Origin: Isoetes taiwanensis
Lineage: Eukaryota > Streptophyta > Lycopodiopsida > Isoetales > Isoetaceae
Length of the DNA: 64,000 nucleotides
NCBI GenBank assembly: GCA_021234155.1
Contig: JAJEKV010000042.1
Span: 795,864 to 859,863 of the forward strand
Direction: 5' to 3'
Positions within the stretch are counted from its first letter, which is position 1. Every line of letters starts with the position of its first letter. Below are positions 1-11,714 of this stretch, in pieces. The translations under genes were made by a program, and so were the position numbers. Below the pieces are notes generated by a model that was not told the origin of the DNA, did no database searches, and saw only the letters and a program-made list of their open reading frames with translations.

Positions 1-1090
1 TGTCCAGACCTACTTGGTTATAAACATTCATGTTTAAAGGTGCATAGTAGCATGCAGCTATGTATGCTCTACAATTTTTCAACTCAATTTGCAACCACAT
101 ATGTTGCTTGAATTCATGTTTTGCTACCACCTTAATGTGATCTGCAATTTCTATCCTAACATAAGCTGCCAGGCCACTATATCCTCGTCCTACCCCATGT
201 TCCTTCATATTCCAAACAGAATCCACTACAGTGAAACCTGGTATATCTGGCAATGGCCTTGTCTCCCACGTCTCAAGGAAAATAAGCACATCCATTTTGC
301 TCAGCACATCTATGCTTGCATGTAACTTTCGCTTGTGAAAGCCCATGTATATTCCATGACAGCAACCTCAAGGTCCCAATTAGCTATTCTTTTTTCCTCT
401 TGGTTATAATTGCCTTCCCTGTTCAATTAAGGTATGCAATGAATCCTTTTGCTCTAGCATATCTTACTTTTGCCCATTCCCATTTCTTAGTCTCCAATTG
501 TGTAGGAGATAAGTTCATATCAATCCATATTTTGTGACCTTTCAAGACCCCTCTGTTCTGTAATACCTTGTTTCTAGCTTCTTCAATGTGGAATTTGACC
601 AGAATTGGTCGATTATGATCTGCTTGCTTGCCAAGTCTTCTGCTATAAATCGCTTGAGGTTCATGCAGGTGCATGACTCTTTGAAAAAATGTTCAATGAC
701 TTGGTTGGTGTCTTCATTTTCTTGTTCTGTTAGGCCCGAGATTTTCAAATTCCTCACTCTGATCTGTTCTTCTAGTCTTTCTGCTGTAAGACGCTCATGA
801 TGAAGTTCCATCTGTGTTTTAGTAGCATTTGCTACTAAATCTGCAAGTTGAGATTGTAGGCCGTTTATGGTATCTTGCAGTTTTGATGAATCGTCACATC
901 ATGTTTTCGGCAGGAGAGCTTTGTGCTCCAGATTCTATGCTTGGAGGTGTCGATTTTGGGCACCTAGATCTTGTATCAGAACTCTCAACTGTGCCATCTC
1001 ATGTTGGAGTTCCTTAAGCAGCTTGTATAGGTCATCGTCCTTGCTTGGTTCTCCCTTAGTGGGAGAACTGTTCTTCTTGCTTCGTGTCAT
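1..1090 (-). mobile_element. L1-type LINE remnant (ORF1 plus start of endonuclease)
   Basis: Non-LTR retrotransposon relic on the minus strand, cut by the window edge. ORF1 starts with ATG at 1088-1090 (MTRSKKNSS), runs through a coiled-coil-like segment and a NLKISGLTE motif, then a basic C-terminal part (RPILVKFHIEEARNKVL) like L1 ORF1 nucleic-acid-binding proteins. It has in-frame stops near 950 and 895 and a frameshift near 615-640. Below 420 the start of ORF2 is visible: LRLLSWNIHGLSQ, then after a frameshift DVLIFLETWETRPLPD and IAACYYAPLNMNVYNQV. These match the apurinic-endonuclease domain of plant L1 elements, including the ETW catalytic motif. Reverse transcriptase would lie before position 1. 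The copy is clearly dead. The LINE assignment is strong; the exact subfamily is not determined. Confidence 0.85.
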
Positions 1091-4000
1091 ACGAAATAGC
1101 GCCCAAGTTAGCTTGATAGAATGGTATCATTTAAACACTCAATGCGTTATTTAAATGTTTTGATAGGGATTTTATTGCCAGGGATTTATGATAAGAAGCT
1201 ATTCCCAAAGCAAGGACTAGGTCGAATCTCCACTTGGTTCATCTCAACTGTCTCAAATGGATATTACAACATCTGAATCAACCATATTTTCATCTCCAAG
1301 AAGCTCATGTTTTTCCTGTCTATTTGCAAGCTCAATAAGTGGTGCAAAATGCCTGGCTATGATTGCACTTGAGAAGTTTGTCACAATTTTGATTGCTCCT
1401 TTTTGAAGATCTATTCTATAAGATCATAAAACACCTCTGCACTTATAGATATATCCATCCTCTTTAATTTGACAATGCCAAAAGGGCATTTGTGCTAGCA
1501 CATGGTCTAACAATAGAAGCTATTGGTTAGAAAAAATTTGTTACTACTAGTCTGTTGTATAAGACATGCATAAAGTTAACCGCTATAACATGGCCAAACT
1601 GACATAACATGGCTTTCTTGTTTATAGAAGATGCATGATATGACAGCGAACAACATGAGGTCTATCAGTGAGATCCAAAAAAAAACATCAGAAGACCATA
1701 TAGCCGTTGGTCATGACAGCTGGTTAGGCTCAAATATTGGTGCTAAATAGAAGGATCGTACTTATTCTCCAAAAGGATACCTTGAAGCTTGTTAGAAATC
1801 TATAGCTTTTCCGGTTCAAATGCTTTTACTGTCGGAAGAATCTTGGAACGAAGTTCTTGTGTGGATGCAGGAAGAGAGAGAGAGAGAGCCAAATGTAGTT
1901 CATCTGCTAGCTGTAAGATATTCACACACATTGTAATTGGAAAGAAGGAAAGATAAATGTTAAGTTTTATAGTTAAGATGTTAGGAATGGCAGCAGCAAA
2001 GCAACAGGCATCAGAACCGTGATTGACTAGGACAATGGTATAGAGCTAATTAAAAATGGCATACCAATGAGGAAGATTGTGGCAAAATGGTTGGTTCTGG
2101 AGACTTGGTGAGACTAAGAAAGGATAATGAGATTTCTTGGAATGTGAAAGATTTGCTAGGTTTGGTGCGGATGCTTAGTGAAAAAGGAGAGGCACAACTT
2201 TTGGATATTGTAAAAAATCTAGTGCAACTAGAAAGGGAAAAACTAGTTCCGGAGCTTGTCACTTTCGGAGATTTTCTTCCCTTTCTACAATGGTAACCAC
2301 CAACAATATAGTTGGCATGGGTTCGATGCAGCGTCAACAAGGCATGATCAATAAAATTTTAGATTATGCAAATGGGGTCTAGGAGGTGGTTAGGAAGGAG
2401 CTTCAGACAAAACTAGTATCTGCTTGTGTGGGTAAACCTCTAAAAAATGCTATTGTTGAACTCAAATTAAAATCTTTACAATCCAGGGGTTTAATCGGGT
2501 GCATCCGTCATGGAAAAGTAAGGTTCCAACGCCTAAAGCAAGCTTTGAAAACATTGAAATAGGGATTTCTATTCAAGCCTTATACTGGACGAAATTTTCC
2601 CTTTTCATGGTGGACTGTGGCAATGCACAGTCCTTACTCTGCTACTAAAACATGGTACTATATCCAAGGGCCAACACCCAATGTTTCTTCCAAACATGCT
2701 ATCCATCTTTTGACTCGCAGACATTCATAAAACTATATCATTCTGCCTGGACATCTCTTCATGGCTTTAACTCAATGTATTGGAATGAGCCCTCACTAAA
2801 TGCCCTGTTTAAAAACACAAGCAACTTCATTGCCATGGAAATTAGACATGATCAAGCTTCGAGGTATGGGTTCAAGTTGATATCCTCAAAACAATCACTG
2901 GGTCCATTCATTTCCTTGATTAATTTGATAATCAGAAAACTCTAAAATTTCAATGGCATGGTTTCCCCAACATTGCTCCCAATATGGTATCAGACTTCAT
3001 GGGGGCTCTGTCTATAATGGAAGGAAAATAGATTTACCACGATCTAGATGAATCAAAACAAATAGGATGAATATATTTCTAAGAGGAAGACAAGAGAAGA
3101 GAAAGCCAGACATGAAAGAGAGAAACATCCATATCAAATCCCCCTGGGACCCCCTGTTATTGTGCTATATATTCTAAACGAGGTGCACCCTGGACTACCA
3201 CAGTCATCGGATCCATCAATCCTATGGCCCAGATCGTATGTTGGAGCATCTTGGCACCTTTCATTCGCTTATGGTCATTTATGATTGGAGGCGACTATGA
3301 TTTTGAATTACATAACTTGCCAACCTTGGGATGGAACCATTTTCCACATGGCCCCAGGATGCACCATAGTGGAGCCATGTGGCATGACATGGCAACCCTA
3401 ACATATTTACGACCTAACCCTAACCCTATGCCACTTTTTGCTCCTACTATCTTGGAATCCTGATTCGCTTGGAACCCCGTTTCGAGAACCGTTTGTTGCA
3501 GCATAGCACATATCAGCAGCCCCAAGATCGAATTGCTTGCAAGCCATGGAGACTCCAGGAGTAGGTGGAAGTTCCTCTGGAGCAGGTATTTGGAGTAGTT
3601 TCCTAGGTAGATCATCTGGAAGCTAGGACTCCAGATGTACCTGATTGCTATTCCTTGAAGAAACAAAACTAGCAGTAAGTGCCTTCTCCAAAAAGGCGCG
3701 AACAAAACAATATCTGTTGCACATGGTTTTTTTACGAAGTACACAATACTAGAGGGCATTTGGTGATATTTGAATTTTGTACAAGGGTATATACGTCAAC
3801 CAAGGGCATCCTATGAAATAAACAAACTCAGAGGTAGTAGCGAATTTTATCAAAACGTAAAAATACTTTGTAGTTTTTTCCTTTAAACTTTTAGTGGCTA
3901 CTCCCCATTTTTGTGTGGCAAAAAACATTTTTTCATTTTTCCATGTGATTGTGGGCTTAAGATTTTTGGCTTTTTGGATGCTAAAAAGTTAGGGAATCCA

Positions 4001-5061
4001 ATAAAAAATTCATTCTGCAGCTTCAAATGAATCTATCTACAGCCATGATAGTGCTTGCATGCAAAAGAAATCATCTGGTTTAGATCTCGAAGATGTGATG
4101 CTCCATGCAAGTATATGATGCCCCGTCGTATACCCTACGAGAAATCCTCCATCCAGCATCGTCTGCTACATGGGCCCTCCATCCACCCCATTTCTAGGAT
4201 GACCAGGATGTAGGTAGCGAAACAAAGAGGTGTCTTTTGTGCCCGTCCCCTATGGACTCCTATAACAGCATAAGCATACTATAATATTAGCACTGTCAAC
4301 AATATAATATAATCAACTACTGCGAAGGGTAGCACATCCACCCATCCGTAGATACATCATAGGTGACAAACATATAAGCTCCTACCCAGACGCAGACTCG
4401 TATGGGATGGCCGATCGAGATATAACAATGGCGGGGTTGGCTAAGAGAATGGTTGCGGTTGGTCACTCCATCCGCCCCTCCTGTGCATACTTTGCAGATG
4501 GGCTAAATCAAGCTCTAGCGTGACTATAACCTGCCAGAGATGTAGTCTCATGGTATCACCCAATGGGACTACTCCCTGGGTTTCATCTTCTTGGTCCGAT
4601 GAGGTAGGAAGGGTTGCATCTCCTCTTCCTGGGGAATAATGGCTCCATGGGCGGCTAGAGGATCGTGGCGACACACGTCCGTACCCGACTGAATTCCCCA
4701 AAACAAGAGCCAGGCTGACGCCTGCAACTCTTGAGAGTAAGGGCGACACCATTGACCTTGGAAGTGTCGGACCCATACCCAGCCCATATGAAGTGACCGA
4801 CTATAAACCTAGCTCACTATGGGTCTCCAGCAGTCGCACTCAACAGGGACCTCCCTCCACTTTGCTGCTAACCCTGTTATGTGGTGCTTAGTCACTCCAT
4901 AGCCTCTGTAGCCTGGTGGGCTCTATGCATAGCCCACATCTAATAGGGACTAAGGGTTCTAAACTAGGAGCATCATCTAAATAACGACTACTAGGTCTCT
5001 ATCCCCCTTCCCAATACAAAAGGAGCAAACATGATCAACTAACATCATAACTCAGATACAT
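1091..5061. other. Unassigned region, no supported gene
   Basis: No open frame here resembles a known protein. The stretch 2087-2296 has a short open frame with coiled-coil-like composition that ends at a stop and is followed by many more. A short GA microsatellite lies near 1870. A TGGTATCAGA motif at about 2984, similar to a tRNA-iMet primer-binding site, has no LTR pair that I could find. From about 4130 to 5061 the DNA is more GC-rich and LTR-like in texture, and element 1 is inserted into it. No promoter, RNA gene or repeat pair is supported. Confidence 0.4.
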
Positions 5062-5065
5062 GATA
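5062..5065. repeat. Target-site duplication of element 1 (left, GATA)
   Basis: The four bases GATA directly before the left terminal inverted repeat recur directly after the right one at 11711-11714. Such a match is expected by chance about once in 256 cases, but with the perfect TIR pair it supports a real insertion. Confidence 0.7.
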
Positions 5066-5292
5066 GGGTCTAAGCACAATATTGGGGGGCATTTTTTTTG
5101 TCGCCGACATAGGGTGCTGGGTGGTGCTTTATGCCTTTTTTCCTAATTTTAGGGTCCATTAACGAAGAACAGCATCGAGCGCGAAAAAACTCAAGCAAAT
5201 TAAGGAGAGATCGGTAGCCCGCCAAGAATCTCTTCCCAAAATGTAGCTATCCCACCAAATTCCAGTTTGTTCTTCTTTTTTTTCAAGAACAG

Positions 5293-8200
5293 ATGGATTT
5301 GGTTGAGCGGTATGCTGCCGAATTTCAAGCAAAGTTTGGGGATTCAGATCCGGAACTTATAGCAAAAGAGCTGGGATTCGATCTTGAAATTGATATACCG
5401 GAAATCTTGTTACCAGAAATTGAGGCATCGAGTGTCGTGGTTGGAAAAGAATTTTCAATTTTAGGAGAGCAGCCTTCAGTTCTTCCTTGTGATAATGTAG
5501 TTTCCCCTGTAATTGCAAAAGAAAGTCATGCTAGCCATAACTGTTGTCCATGTATTCAAGTGAAATGCAAATGTATCTCACCAAATACAGCTTGCAGGAA
5601 AATAATGTCTGCCAAAAGAAGGATGCAGAGGAAAAGAAGAGCAGAAAAATTAGCACTTGAATCTGCATCCAGTCCTCACAGATTGGCCACTCGAACCAAA
5701 CAAAAGTTGGCAAAAGGTATTTTGGATAATATTCATAGTGTATGCAAGAATTTATTTCAAGATGATAGGGATGAAATCTTGGCAAGAACAGGTCAGGGAT
5801 TGCCATAAATTGGCATAATGGGACACAAGGAATTGTTTGCAGTTAGGCAAGTTGTTGATAATATGAAGAGCAATCTTCAAACTAACAAACTAAGAAGGAA
5901 CCAGGATATGACACAAGCGAGGTCATCTACTCTTGTAATGGCTGTTAATAATGCTAGCAATAAGTCTGGAGTTGCAAAGACTTTAAACATAAAGAGAAGG
6001 ACTGTGTATGCTGCTTTAGACAAGAGGAAAGCAGCTGCAATTGGTGGGCCCTGGTCCATGTTGAAGAGAAAGGATAGAAGTGATAAGCTCTCTTTTAAAG
6101 ATCGAGAGAAGATATATAGTTACTGGGTTTGTAACACAAGAGTATCTCCCAACAAGAAACAAGTTGTGAAGCTTATGAGAACCAATGAAGGAGTCAAGAA
6201 TTTCAAGCCATATAGGTTACATCCCATCCACTTTTTGGAAGAATCTCAGGTTAGTGAACTTTGATATTAGTTTTGAAGTTCCTAGTATTGTCAATTTACT
6301 GCTACATTTGAAGATCAGACATATTTATTGAAGTGTAAATGTCATAAAAGTTTTTTTTTGTTGGCTTGACGTGCAGGTTGTCTTCTACAAAAAGTTTCAG
6401 AAACAGAATCCTGACATCAAAGTAGGTTTGAGAAGGTTTGAGTGTTTGAAACCTTTGTTTGTTAGGAGACTAAAAGATCGTGAAACTTGCATGTGCATTT
6501 ATCACATGAAGATGGAATTTGTGAGACAGACATTGAATAGAATTAGAAGAGTCATAAACACACATGGAACAAATTGTAAGTGCAAGTGTTCAATTTATGG
6601 TGCTGGAGATCTTTGTGAAGCAAAGGAGAAGACTTTCAATAGTGTTAGTGAATTATGGAGGTCAACGGTATGTTCTAAGGCAGATGAGGATCTTTGGCAC
6701 AAAGCAAATTGTCTACAATTTGATTGCAGCTCATGTGGAATAAGAAAATTCAAAAGATGTCCAAGGGAAAAGAGCACTATTTGGACAATCGATTGGAAGA
6801 ACTTTGAGAAGGTATGTACATGTTTAATTCATTGTTTCTGCATTTGTATTCAATATTTGAAATAACATGTAACTTACAAAATCTGAAACTATGAATCTGA
6901 GACTGCTGCAGGTTAAAGAGACAATAAAAAGGAATGTGGGAAAGGATGGTTCCATCAAAGAGAAGACCAAGGATATCATGAGGCTAGTCTACAAAACAAC
7001 AACATTGAAAGAATTCATGTCTCATGCTGAATCTGTCATGAAGCAGTTCATTCCACATAATTACACAGCTTTAAAAACTGTCTTCAAACATTTCCAAAAG
7101 GTACTGTGGTTTCTGTTATAGATTTTGCCGAGAATTTCTCCTTCAAAGTTCAATAGGAAATCCAAAGTATGCATTGGCATAATGACCAATGTTCCATCCT
7201 AGTTCATATCACTTACAGACATGCCCAAGAATCTGAAATCCCACACATCAAGATTGGTGATAGAAAAATAGTGAAAGAGACACATTTTTACATATCGGAC
7301 GACAAGAAACATGACAGTTTATTTGTCCAGCATTGTTTGCAAAACCATCACGAGTTTTTGTTGAGCAGGGGAGTTAATTTGTCAAAACATGTGTTCTGGT
7401 CTGATGGATGTGCCTCCCAGTTCAAATCTTCTAGAGCTTTCTACTTCTTAGGAAGATTCTACAAGCTCAAGGGGATTAAGTTGCAGTGGAACTTTTTTGT
7501 CACATCACATGGTAAAGGGGAGCATGACGGGACTAGAGATGTCATCAAAAGAATATTGACGAGTGAAATGCTTAAAAGGGACAACATACCCTTAAGGAAT
7601 TCTGAAGATGTTGTCAACTTTCTCAATTCTTATTTCAGCTGCAAACAAACTTCAAAGGAATGCAACATACAAAGGTATTAGTTTTATTCCATAGTGTTGA
7701 GTAATTTTATATTGAAATTATTTCTTACACCCAAAACCGTTTATTTTAGGTTCTTCTGGCTTGTTAAGTTGGGTGATGTGAACAGAGATCTGCCATATGA
7801 ATGTGATACTTTAGCAGGTACAAAAAAGATTCACACAATTAGGCCTTACTGCCAAGACAGGCCAACTGAAATGGCACATAGGCATCTATCATGCTTTTGC
7901 AGATTTTGTTAGAGAGAATTATGGTCTAAATGTAGACATGCATCTCGTCTTGGAGATTATTCGTTGTCAACCCTGATTCCTATGGTTTTCGAGAAGGAAT
8001 CTCCTGTCCACCATGTACAGTATGAGGGGGGCAATCAATGGAAATCAGAAATGGCTGAAGTAGGTGATAACTTTGTTGTGAATACAGAGGAAGGAAATGA
8101 TGAGAATGTGGATTTCTGGATAATCAAGTGCACTGAGCCTAAACACATTGTCCAGCATGCATTTAAGGACTATTGGGGCTCTAAGTTCAACAGGCAGGAG

Positions 8201-8440
8201 GTTGTCTTATCAGGTAAGTATTACAAGTTCATCGGAGATGGTAAGTATGAGCTGTTAGATAATATGCCTGATGTAACTTGCTATACACACCTTGTAGTTT
8301 GTGCAAAGGTTGAATTGCAGGCTGCACATGGTGAGAAGGGTGTGTTCTGCCTCTCAGACGATGCACATGAGCAGATTATTGAGTATTTGCCTCCCTCATC
8401 CGAGGCACTCGCTGCCAGCCCTAGTACAGAGAAGGATTGA
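5293..8440 (+). pseudogene. Element 1 gene A: putative transposase, five exons, two nonsense codons
   Basis: Five exons join in one frame: 5293-6249, 6377-6811, 6912-7100, 7157-7674 and 7750-8440, all with GT...AG introns, giving 930 codons. The start is the ATG at 5293. Two in-frame stops interrupt it: TAA at 5806-5808 and TAG at 7910-7912; no frameshift was needed. Around residues 210-290 there is an HTH-like segment (SGVAKTLNIKRRTVYAALDK). Exon 2 is Cys-rich (CKCKC, then FDCSSCGIRKFKRCP). Exon 4 has WSDGCASQFKS near residue 608 and FFVTSHGKGEHDGTRDVIKR near residue 640. This SDG...HGKG..DG arrangement is typical of uncharacterised transposon-borne proteins of plants and invertebrates and looks like an RNase-H-fold (DDE-like) core; that is inference. 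Its place just inside the TIR supports a transposase role. It could be read through or simply be recently dead. Confidence 0.75.
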
Positions 8441-9308
8441 TGCAGTGAAGTGAATCCATGCATAAATGTAAACAGCCTTGTAAACTTGGACATGTAACTT
8501 GTTCATGTGTTGTTTCAGCCATTTTCTTCTATCAGTAGTGACAGAACCATATTGTAACCATTGGTTCAACCATATTGTCAACAAAATTCAAAGTGTTTTA
8601 ATACCAAGTGTTTCAATATTGATCACTTCTTCTTTCTCTTGTTTTTCTTGTTGGGTGCCCGGATTGTCAACTACCTGTATGGAACAGCTGTTCAATGAAT
8701 TGAACAAGTGTTTTAAGTAATGAAGTTTTACAAGTAAATAAGTCTATTATTTCCTATCATCTTTGATCACTTGCGTAATGTTTAAGTGTGTTGGTAGATA
8801 ATGTTAAAAGTGTCTTCATTATTTCATGAAGTGATGATGTTTAAATATTTCGAGTTCAATAACTTGTGTTTTTGTATTGAGTTCAATAAGTTGTGTGTTT
8901 GTATTGTCTTCTTTGTGTTTGTAATTTAAACAGTTCATAACTTGTGTACTTGTGTTCAATATTCAGTAAAGTTTTAATTGCACGTGCTAAGTGTTCAATT
9001 CAGTATTTGTCTGGTCTCGTGTTTCAAGTATTCCATTGTAAACTAGTATTGAAGTATTCAAGTATTGCTAACCCTCTGAGTTTCAGTACATTTAACCTGT
9101 TGCAAACCACATATTCATGAAAAAAAACTGCTCACAAATTTGACAACCATAAATATTTCATTCATTTGGAAGGCATTTATATTGTTAGAGGTTCAATCTT
9201 TCTGCCTTTATAAATAGGCAGTACAAAATCATTGACATAATGTCAATGGATTGACACTCATCCTGTACAAAACAAACATTGTAGTTCATGTCATTTGAAA
9301 AGGGATCT
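8441..9308. other. AT-rich spacer between element 1 genes
   Basis: This AT-rich stretch lies between the ends of the two convergent genes. It is full of short variants of 'gttcaat', 'gtgttt' and 'caagt'. It has no open frame of interest and probably holds the two 3' untranslated regions and polyadenylation signals. Confidence 0.5.
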
Positions 9309-11492
9309 TCACTCTGCATAATAGAAACATGAAACTGAATTAAACATACACATAGATGTAGTTGCAAGATCAATAAGTTGCAAATCTGGCAAGTGTAAAG
9401 AGATCTTCTGTTTAACAAACTGTTCCAGTGTCATGGCTTCTTCACCACTGTCATCATCACGAGCATCAGCATCTTTGGCAGCAACAGATGGAATTGAAGA
9501 TACTGCAACTTGGACAGGAACAGGAAGAAATGGAATTGGAGGTGCTTGAGCTGAAGGGGCTTCAACTAATGGTATTACAACTTCAAGAGGAACATGAGGA
9601 GATTCAAATGAAGGAGCTTGCACTATAGGTACATTGGCTTCCACATGTGCTGAAATAAAGGTGCTAGAACTAGAGGTGCTGCAGTTACAGGGGCTTCAAA
9701 AGGTGCTGGAACTAGAGGTGCTGCAGTTACAGGGGCTTCAAAAGGTGCTGCACTTACAAGGGCATCAGCAATTGAAGGTTGTATGTCAGCAATTGTAGAT
9801 GCTGCTAGTTCAAACCACAAATTTGCAATCTGGCTAGAGTTGAAGGACTCAGCTTGGTTGCTTAAAGTATCATCTAACAGACACATCATTCTTTGAAATG
9901 AAATGTAGCACATGTATACCTGTGGGAGCATCCTGTTGTAGGTTCTTCTTCGAATCCTTTGGTGTATTCTCCCCACATTTTCTTTTGGTAACCACTGGTT
10001 GTTTACCTTTTGGTCTAGCCTTCTTTGTACTCTTTGGCTTATCTGTAAGGTAAGTAAGTGAAAAATACAAACAAAAATGACATTATTTTATAGCTAGAAC
10101 ACTCACCAGAAACTGCAGATACATGCTCACGTGCATTCCATTTACTAGGTCAACATTTACGAACATTAGGGAGTTTCTTTTGTCCACCTTCTTCTGCAAT
10201 TGGTAAGGATTCTATTACTATTGGTGCAGGTTCAGCCTCAGAAATTTTAATTCAACACGAAATGTATAATCTGGATTGAATTCAAACCCACATACTTGAC
10301 AACCAGAAACAAGATTAATCACTGTCAACTTACCAGAACTCGGTCTAATAATGCTTCTGCTAGCATAATGCTCACGTAGGTGCTGCAAATGTTTAGCCTT
10401 CTCTTTGTATTCAGAACATTTTGGCCTGCAAGGCATTGTTCAAACCTGTTAACTTCTCCTTCATTGCTTTACTGTTGTCAGCTTGTTTTTTCCTTTTCAG
10501 AATTGTGAGCAAAGACAAACCAAGCTTAGATTCATCATCACAAAGCTTAGCAATAGCCATATCCTCATCTGGAAAGTCTTCAACCATAAGCTGAAGATCA
10601 AGTTTAACATTTTTAATACTCTTGGAAACAGAGGTTGCAGCCTCATCAAAACCTGCAAGCAAGCCCTCATTTCTAATTTTCTCAATTTCAACCTCTTTGA
10701 TTTGCTGCTGTCAGAGACTTGATGGAATCTTCAAAAGCTAAATATTTAGCTTCTAATAAAGAAACACCCATATTAATATTCTCCAAAGTAGTGTCTACTT
10801 GATCTGTTTTATGCCTTTTGTTCCTGTTTGAAATCTCAATTCTTTCAAAAGCAAAGGTAGCCCAATCCAACAAATACTTACTTGGGTTCGATTCAGCTCT
10901 TCTAGTGTGCTGCCAAGCAAATGCACGGGAAAAAATAGTTCTGGCCTCATTGTTTTTCAAACCATCTTGATAAACCCTGTTAATTAATTCCTTCAGACGA
11001 TATTCAAACGCTGGCCTAATTGCTGATACTTTTATCTTGTTGTCTTTCTTCACTTCCCCAGTCCAAACTGTCAAGAAATCACCCCTGGTGCAATCTGCCC
11101 AAGTTATAGTGCTTGGATCCTTGCCCTCATTGCACAAGCCACGATATTCTACAAACTGCTGGACTGTGTAGGCTTTCTTCATCTACAAAGCAAGCATCAG
11201 AAAAGTTAGGCGCTTCAAATTAAAAAAAAAAAAAAACAAACAAACAAACAAACAAACAAACAAACAAACAAAACAAATAAGTCTTGAATCTTGCATCTTT
11301 CTTAACTTCAAAAACAAACAGAAAAATCAGGAAGGATAACACACAGACATGGATTTTTACCTCTTCTATGGTAGGCGGCTTGCTTGGTTCTTTGCCGAGA
11401 CGCCGATCTTCAACTAAATCCTCTACGGGGTTTGTACCCAGCGGCAACATCAGAGCAGGCATGGCAATTATGAAAAAGTACCAGTGATTCAT
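9309..11492 (-). pseudogene. Element 1 gene B: unknown acidic/Pro-rich accessory protein, broken
   Basis: I do not recognise this protein. The first exon (about 11361-11492; start ATG at 11492 or 11462) ends ..SKPPTIEE at a GT donor. Exon 2 begins at 11182 and reads MKKAYTVQQFVEYRGL, then ITWADCTRGDFLTVWTGEV and SRAFAWQHTRRAESNPS. A frameshift near 10,705-10,715 in an AGC run leads into a helical, charged segment (EVEIEKIRNEGLLAGFDE). Later exons carry CRPKCSEYKEKAKHL, a Lys-rich stretch (KPKSTKKARPKGKQPV at about 10,000-10,050) and a Pro/Ala-rich repeat region (APFEAPVTAAPLV twice, 9660-9760). The C-terminus is MTLEQFVKQKISLHLPDLQL, stop at 9309. The Lys-rich and acidic parts suggest a nuclear DNA-binding partner of gene A. 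Exon borders below 10,700 are approximate. Confidence 0.55.
11225..11276. repeat. Poly-A and (AAAC)n microsatellite
   Basis: A run of A is followed by about nine AAAC units, inside the first intron of element 1 gene B. Confidence 0.9.
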
Positions 11493-11714
11493 TGGCAACA
11501 AAAGTTCATAGCTCTGGCCTCAAATCATAGCATGAAATCATAGGTCCGGCTTCACGCAGAAAATGTGCGCCAAAAAGATTTTAGGGTAAAGCAAGAACGC
11601 AATGAAAAAAAAAAAGGGGGAGGGAAAACAAAAAAGGAGGGAAAAAACTTCTTTAGGGGGGTGCTGAAGGGGTGCTTGCATTTTTGCCCCCCAATATTGT
11701 GCTTAGACCCGATA

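Larger units (their letters stand above)
5066..11710. mobile_element. Element 1: 6.6-kb DNA transposon with 26-bp TIRs
   Basis: The ends are perfect inverted repeats of 26 bp: 5066-5091 begins GGGTCTAAGCACAATATTGG and is matched by the reverse complement of 11685-11710. The insertion is flanked by a 4-bp GATA duplication. GGGGTGCTT-like subterminal repeats follow at both ends. Two multi-exon genes start near opposite ends and point inward: gene A (plus, 5293-8440), a putative transposase, and gene B (minus, about 9309-11492), an acidic/proline-rich accessory protein. Identical TIRs and the nearly open gene A suggest a young insertion. The superfamily is not settled: 4-bp duplications are known from several DNA transposon groups, and I could not match the TIR to one. 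The 8.45-9.3 kb stretch between the genes is AT-rich and non-coding. Confidence 0.85.

Noticed and set aside
2984-2993. TGGTATCAGA as a primer-binding site
   Set aside because: No LTR ends directly before it, and no second LTR was found; unlike 58154, where both are present.
3295-3759. 154-codon minus-strand frame
   Set aside because: No recognisable motif, with overlapping open frames on the other strand. Probably chance.
4441-4776. 111-codon minus-strand frame
   Set aside because: GC-rich LTR-like DNA gives open frames by chance; no motif.
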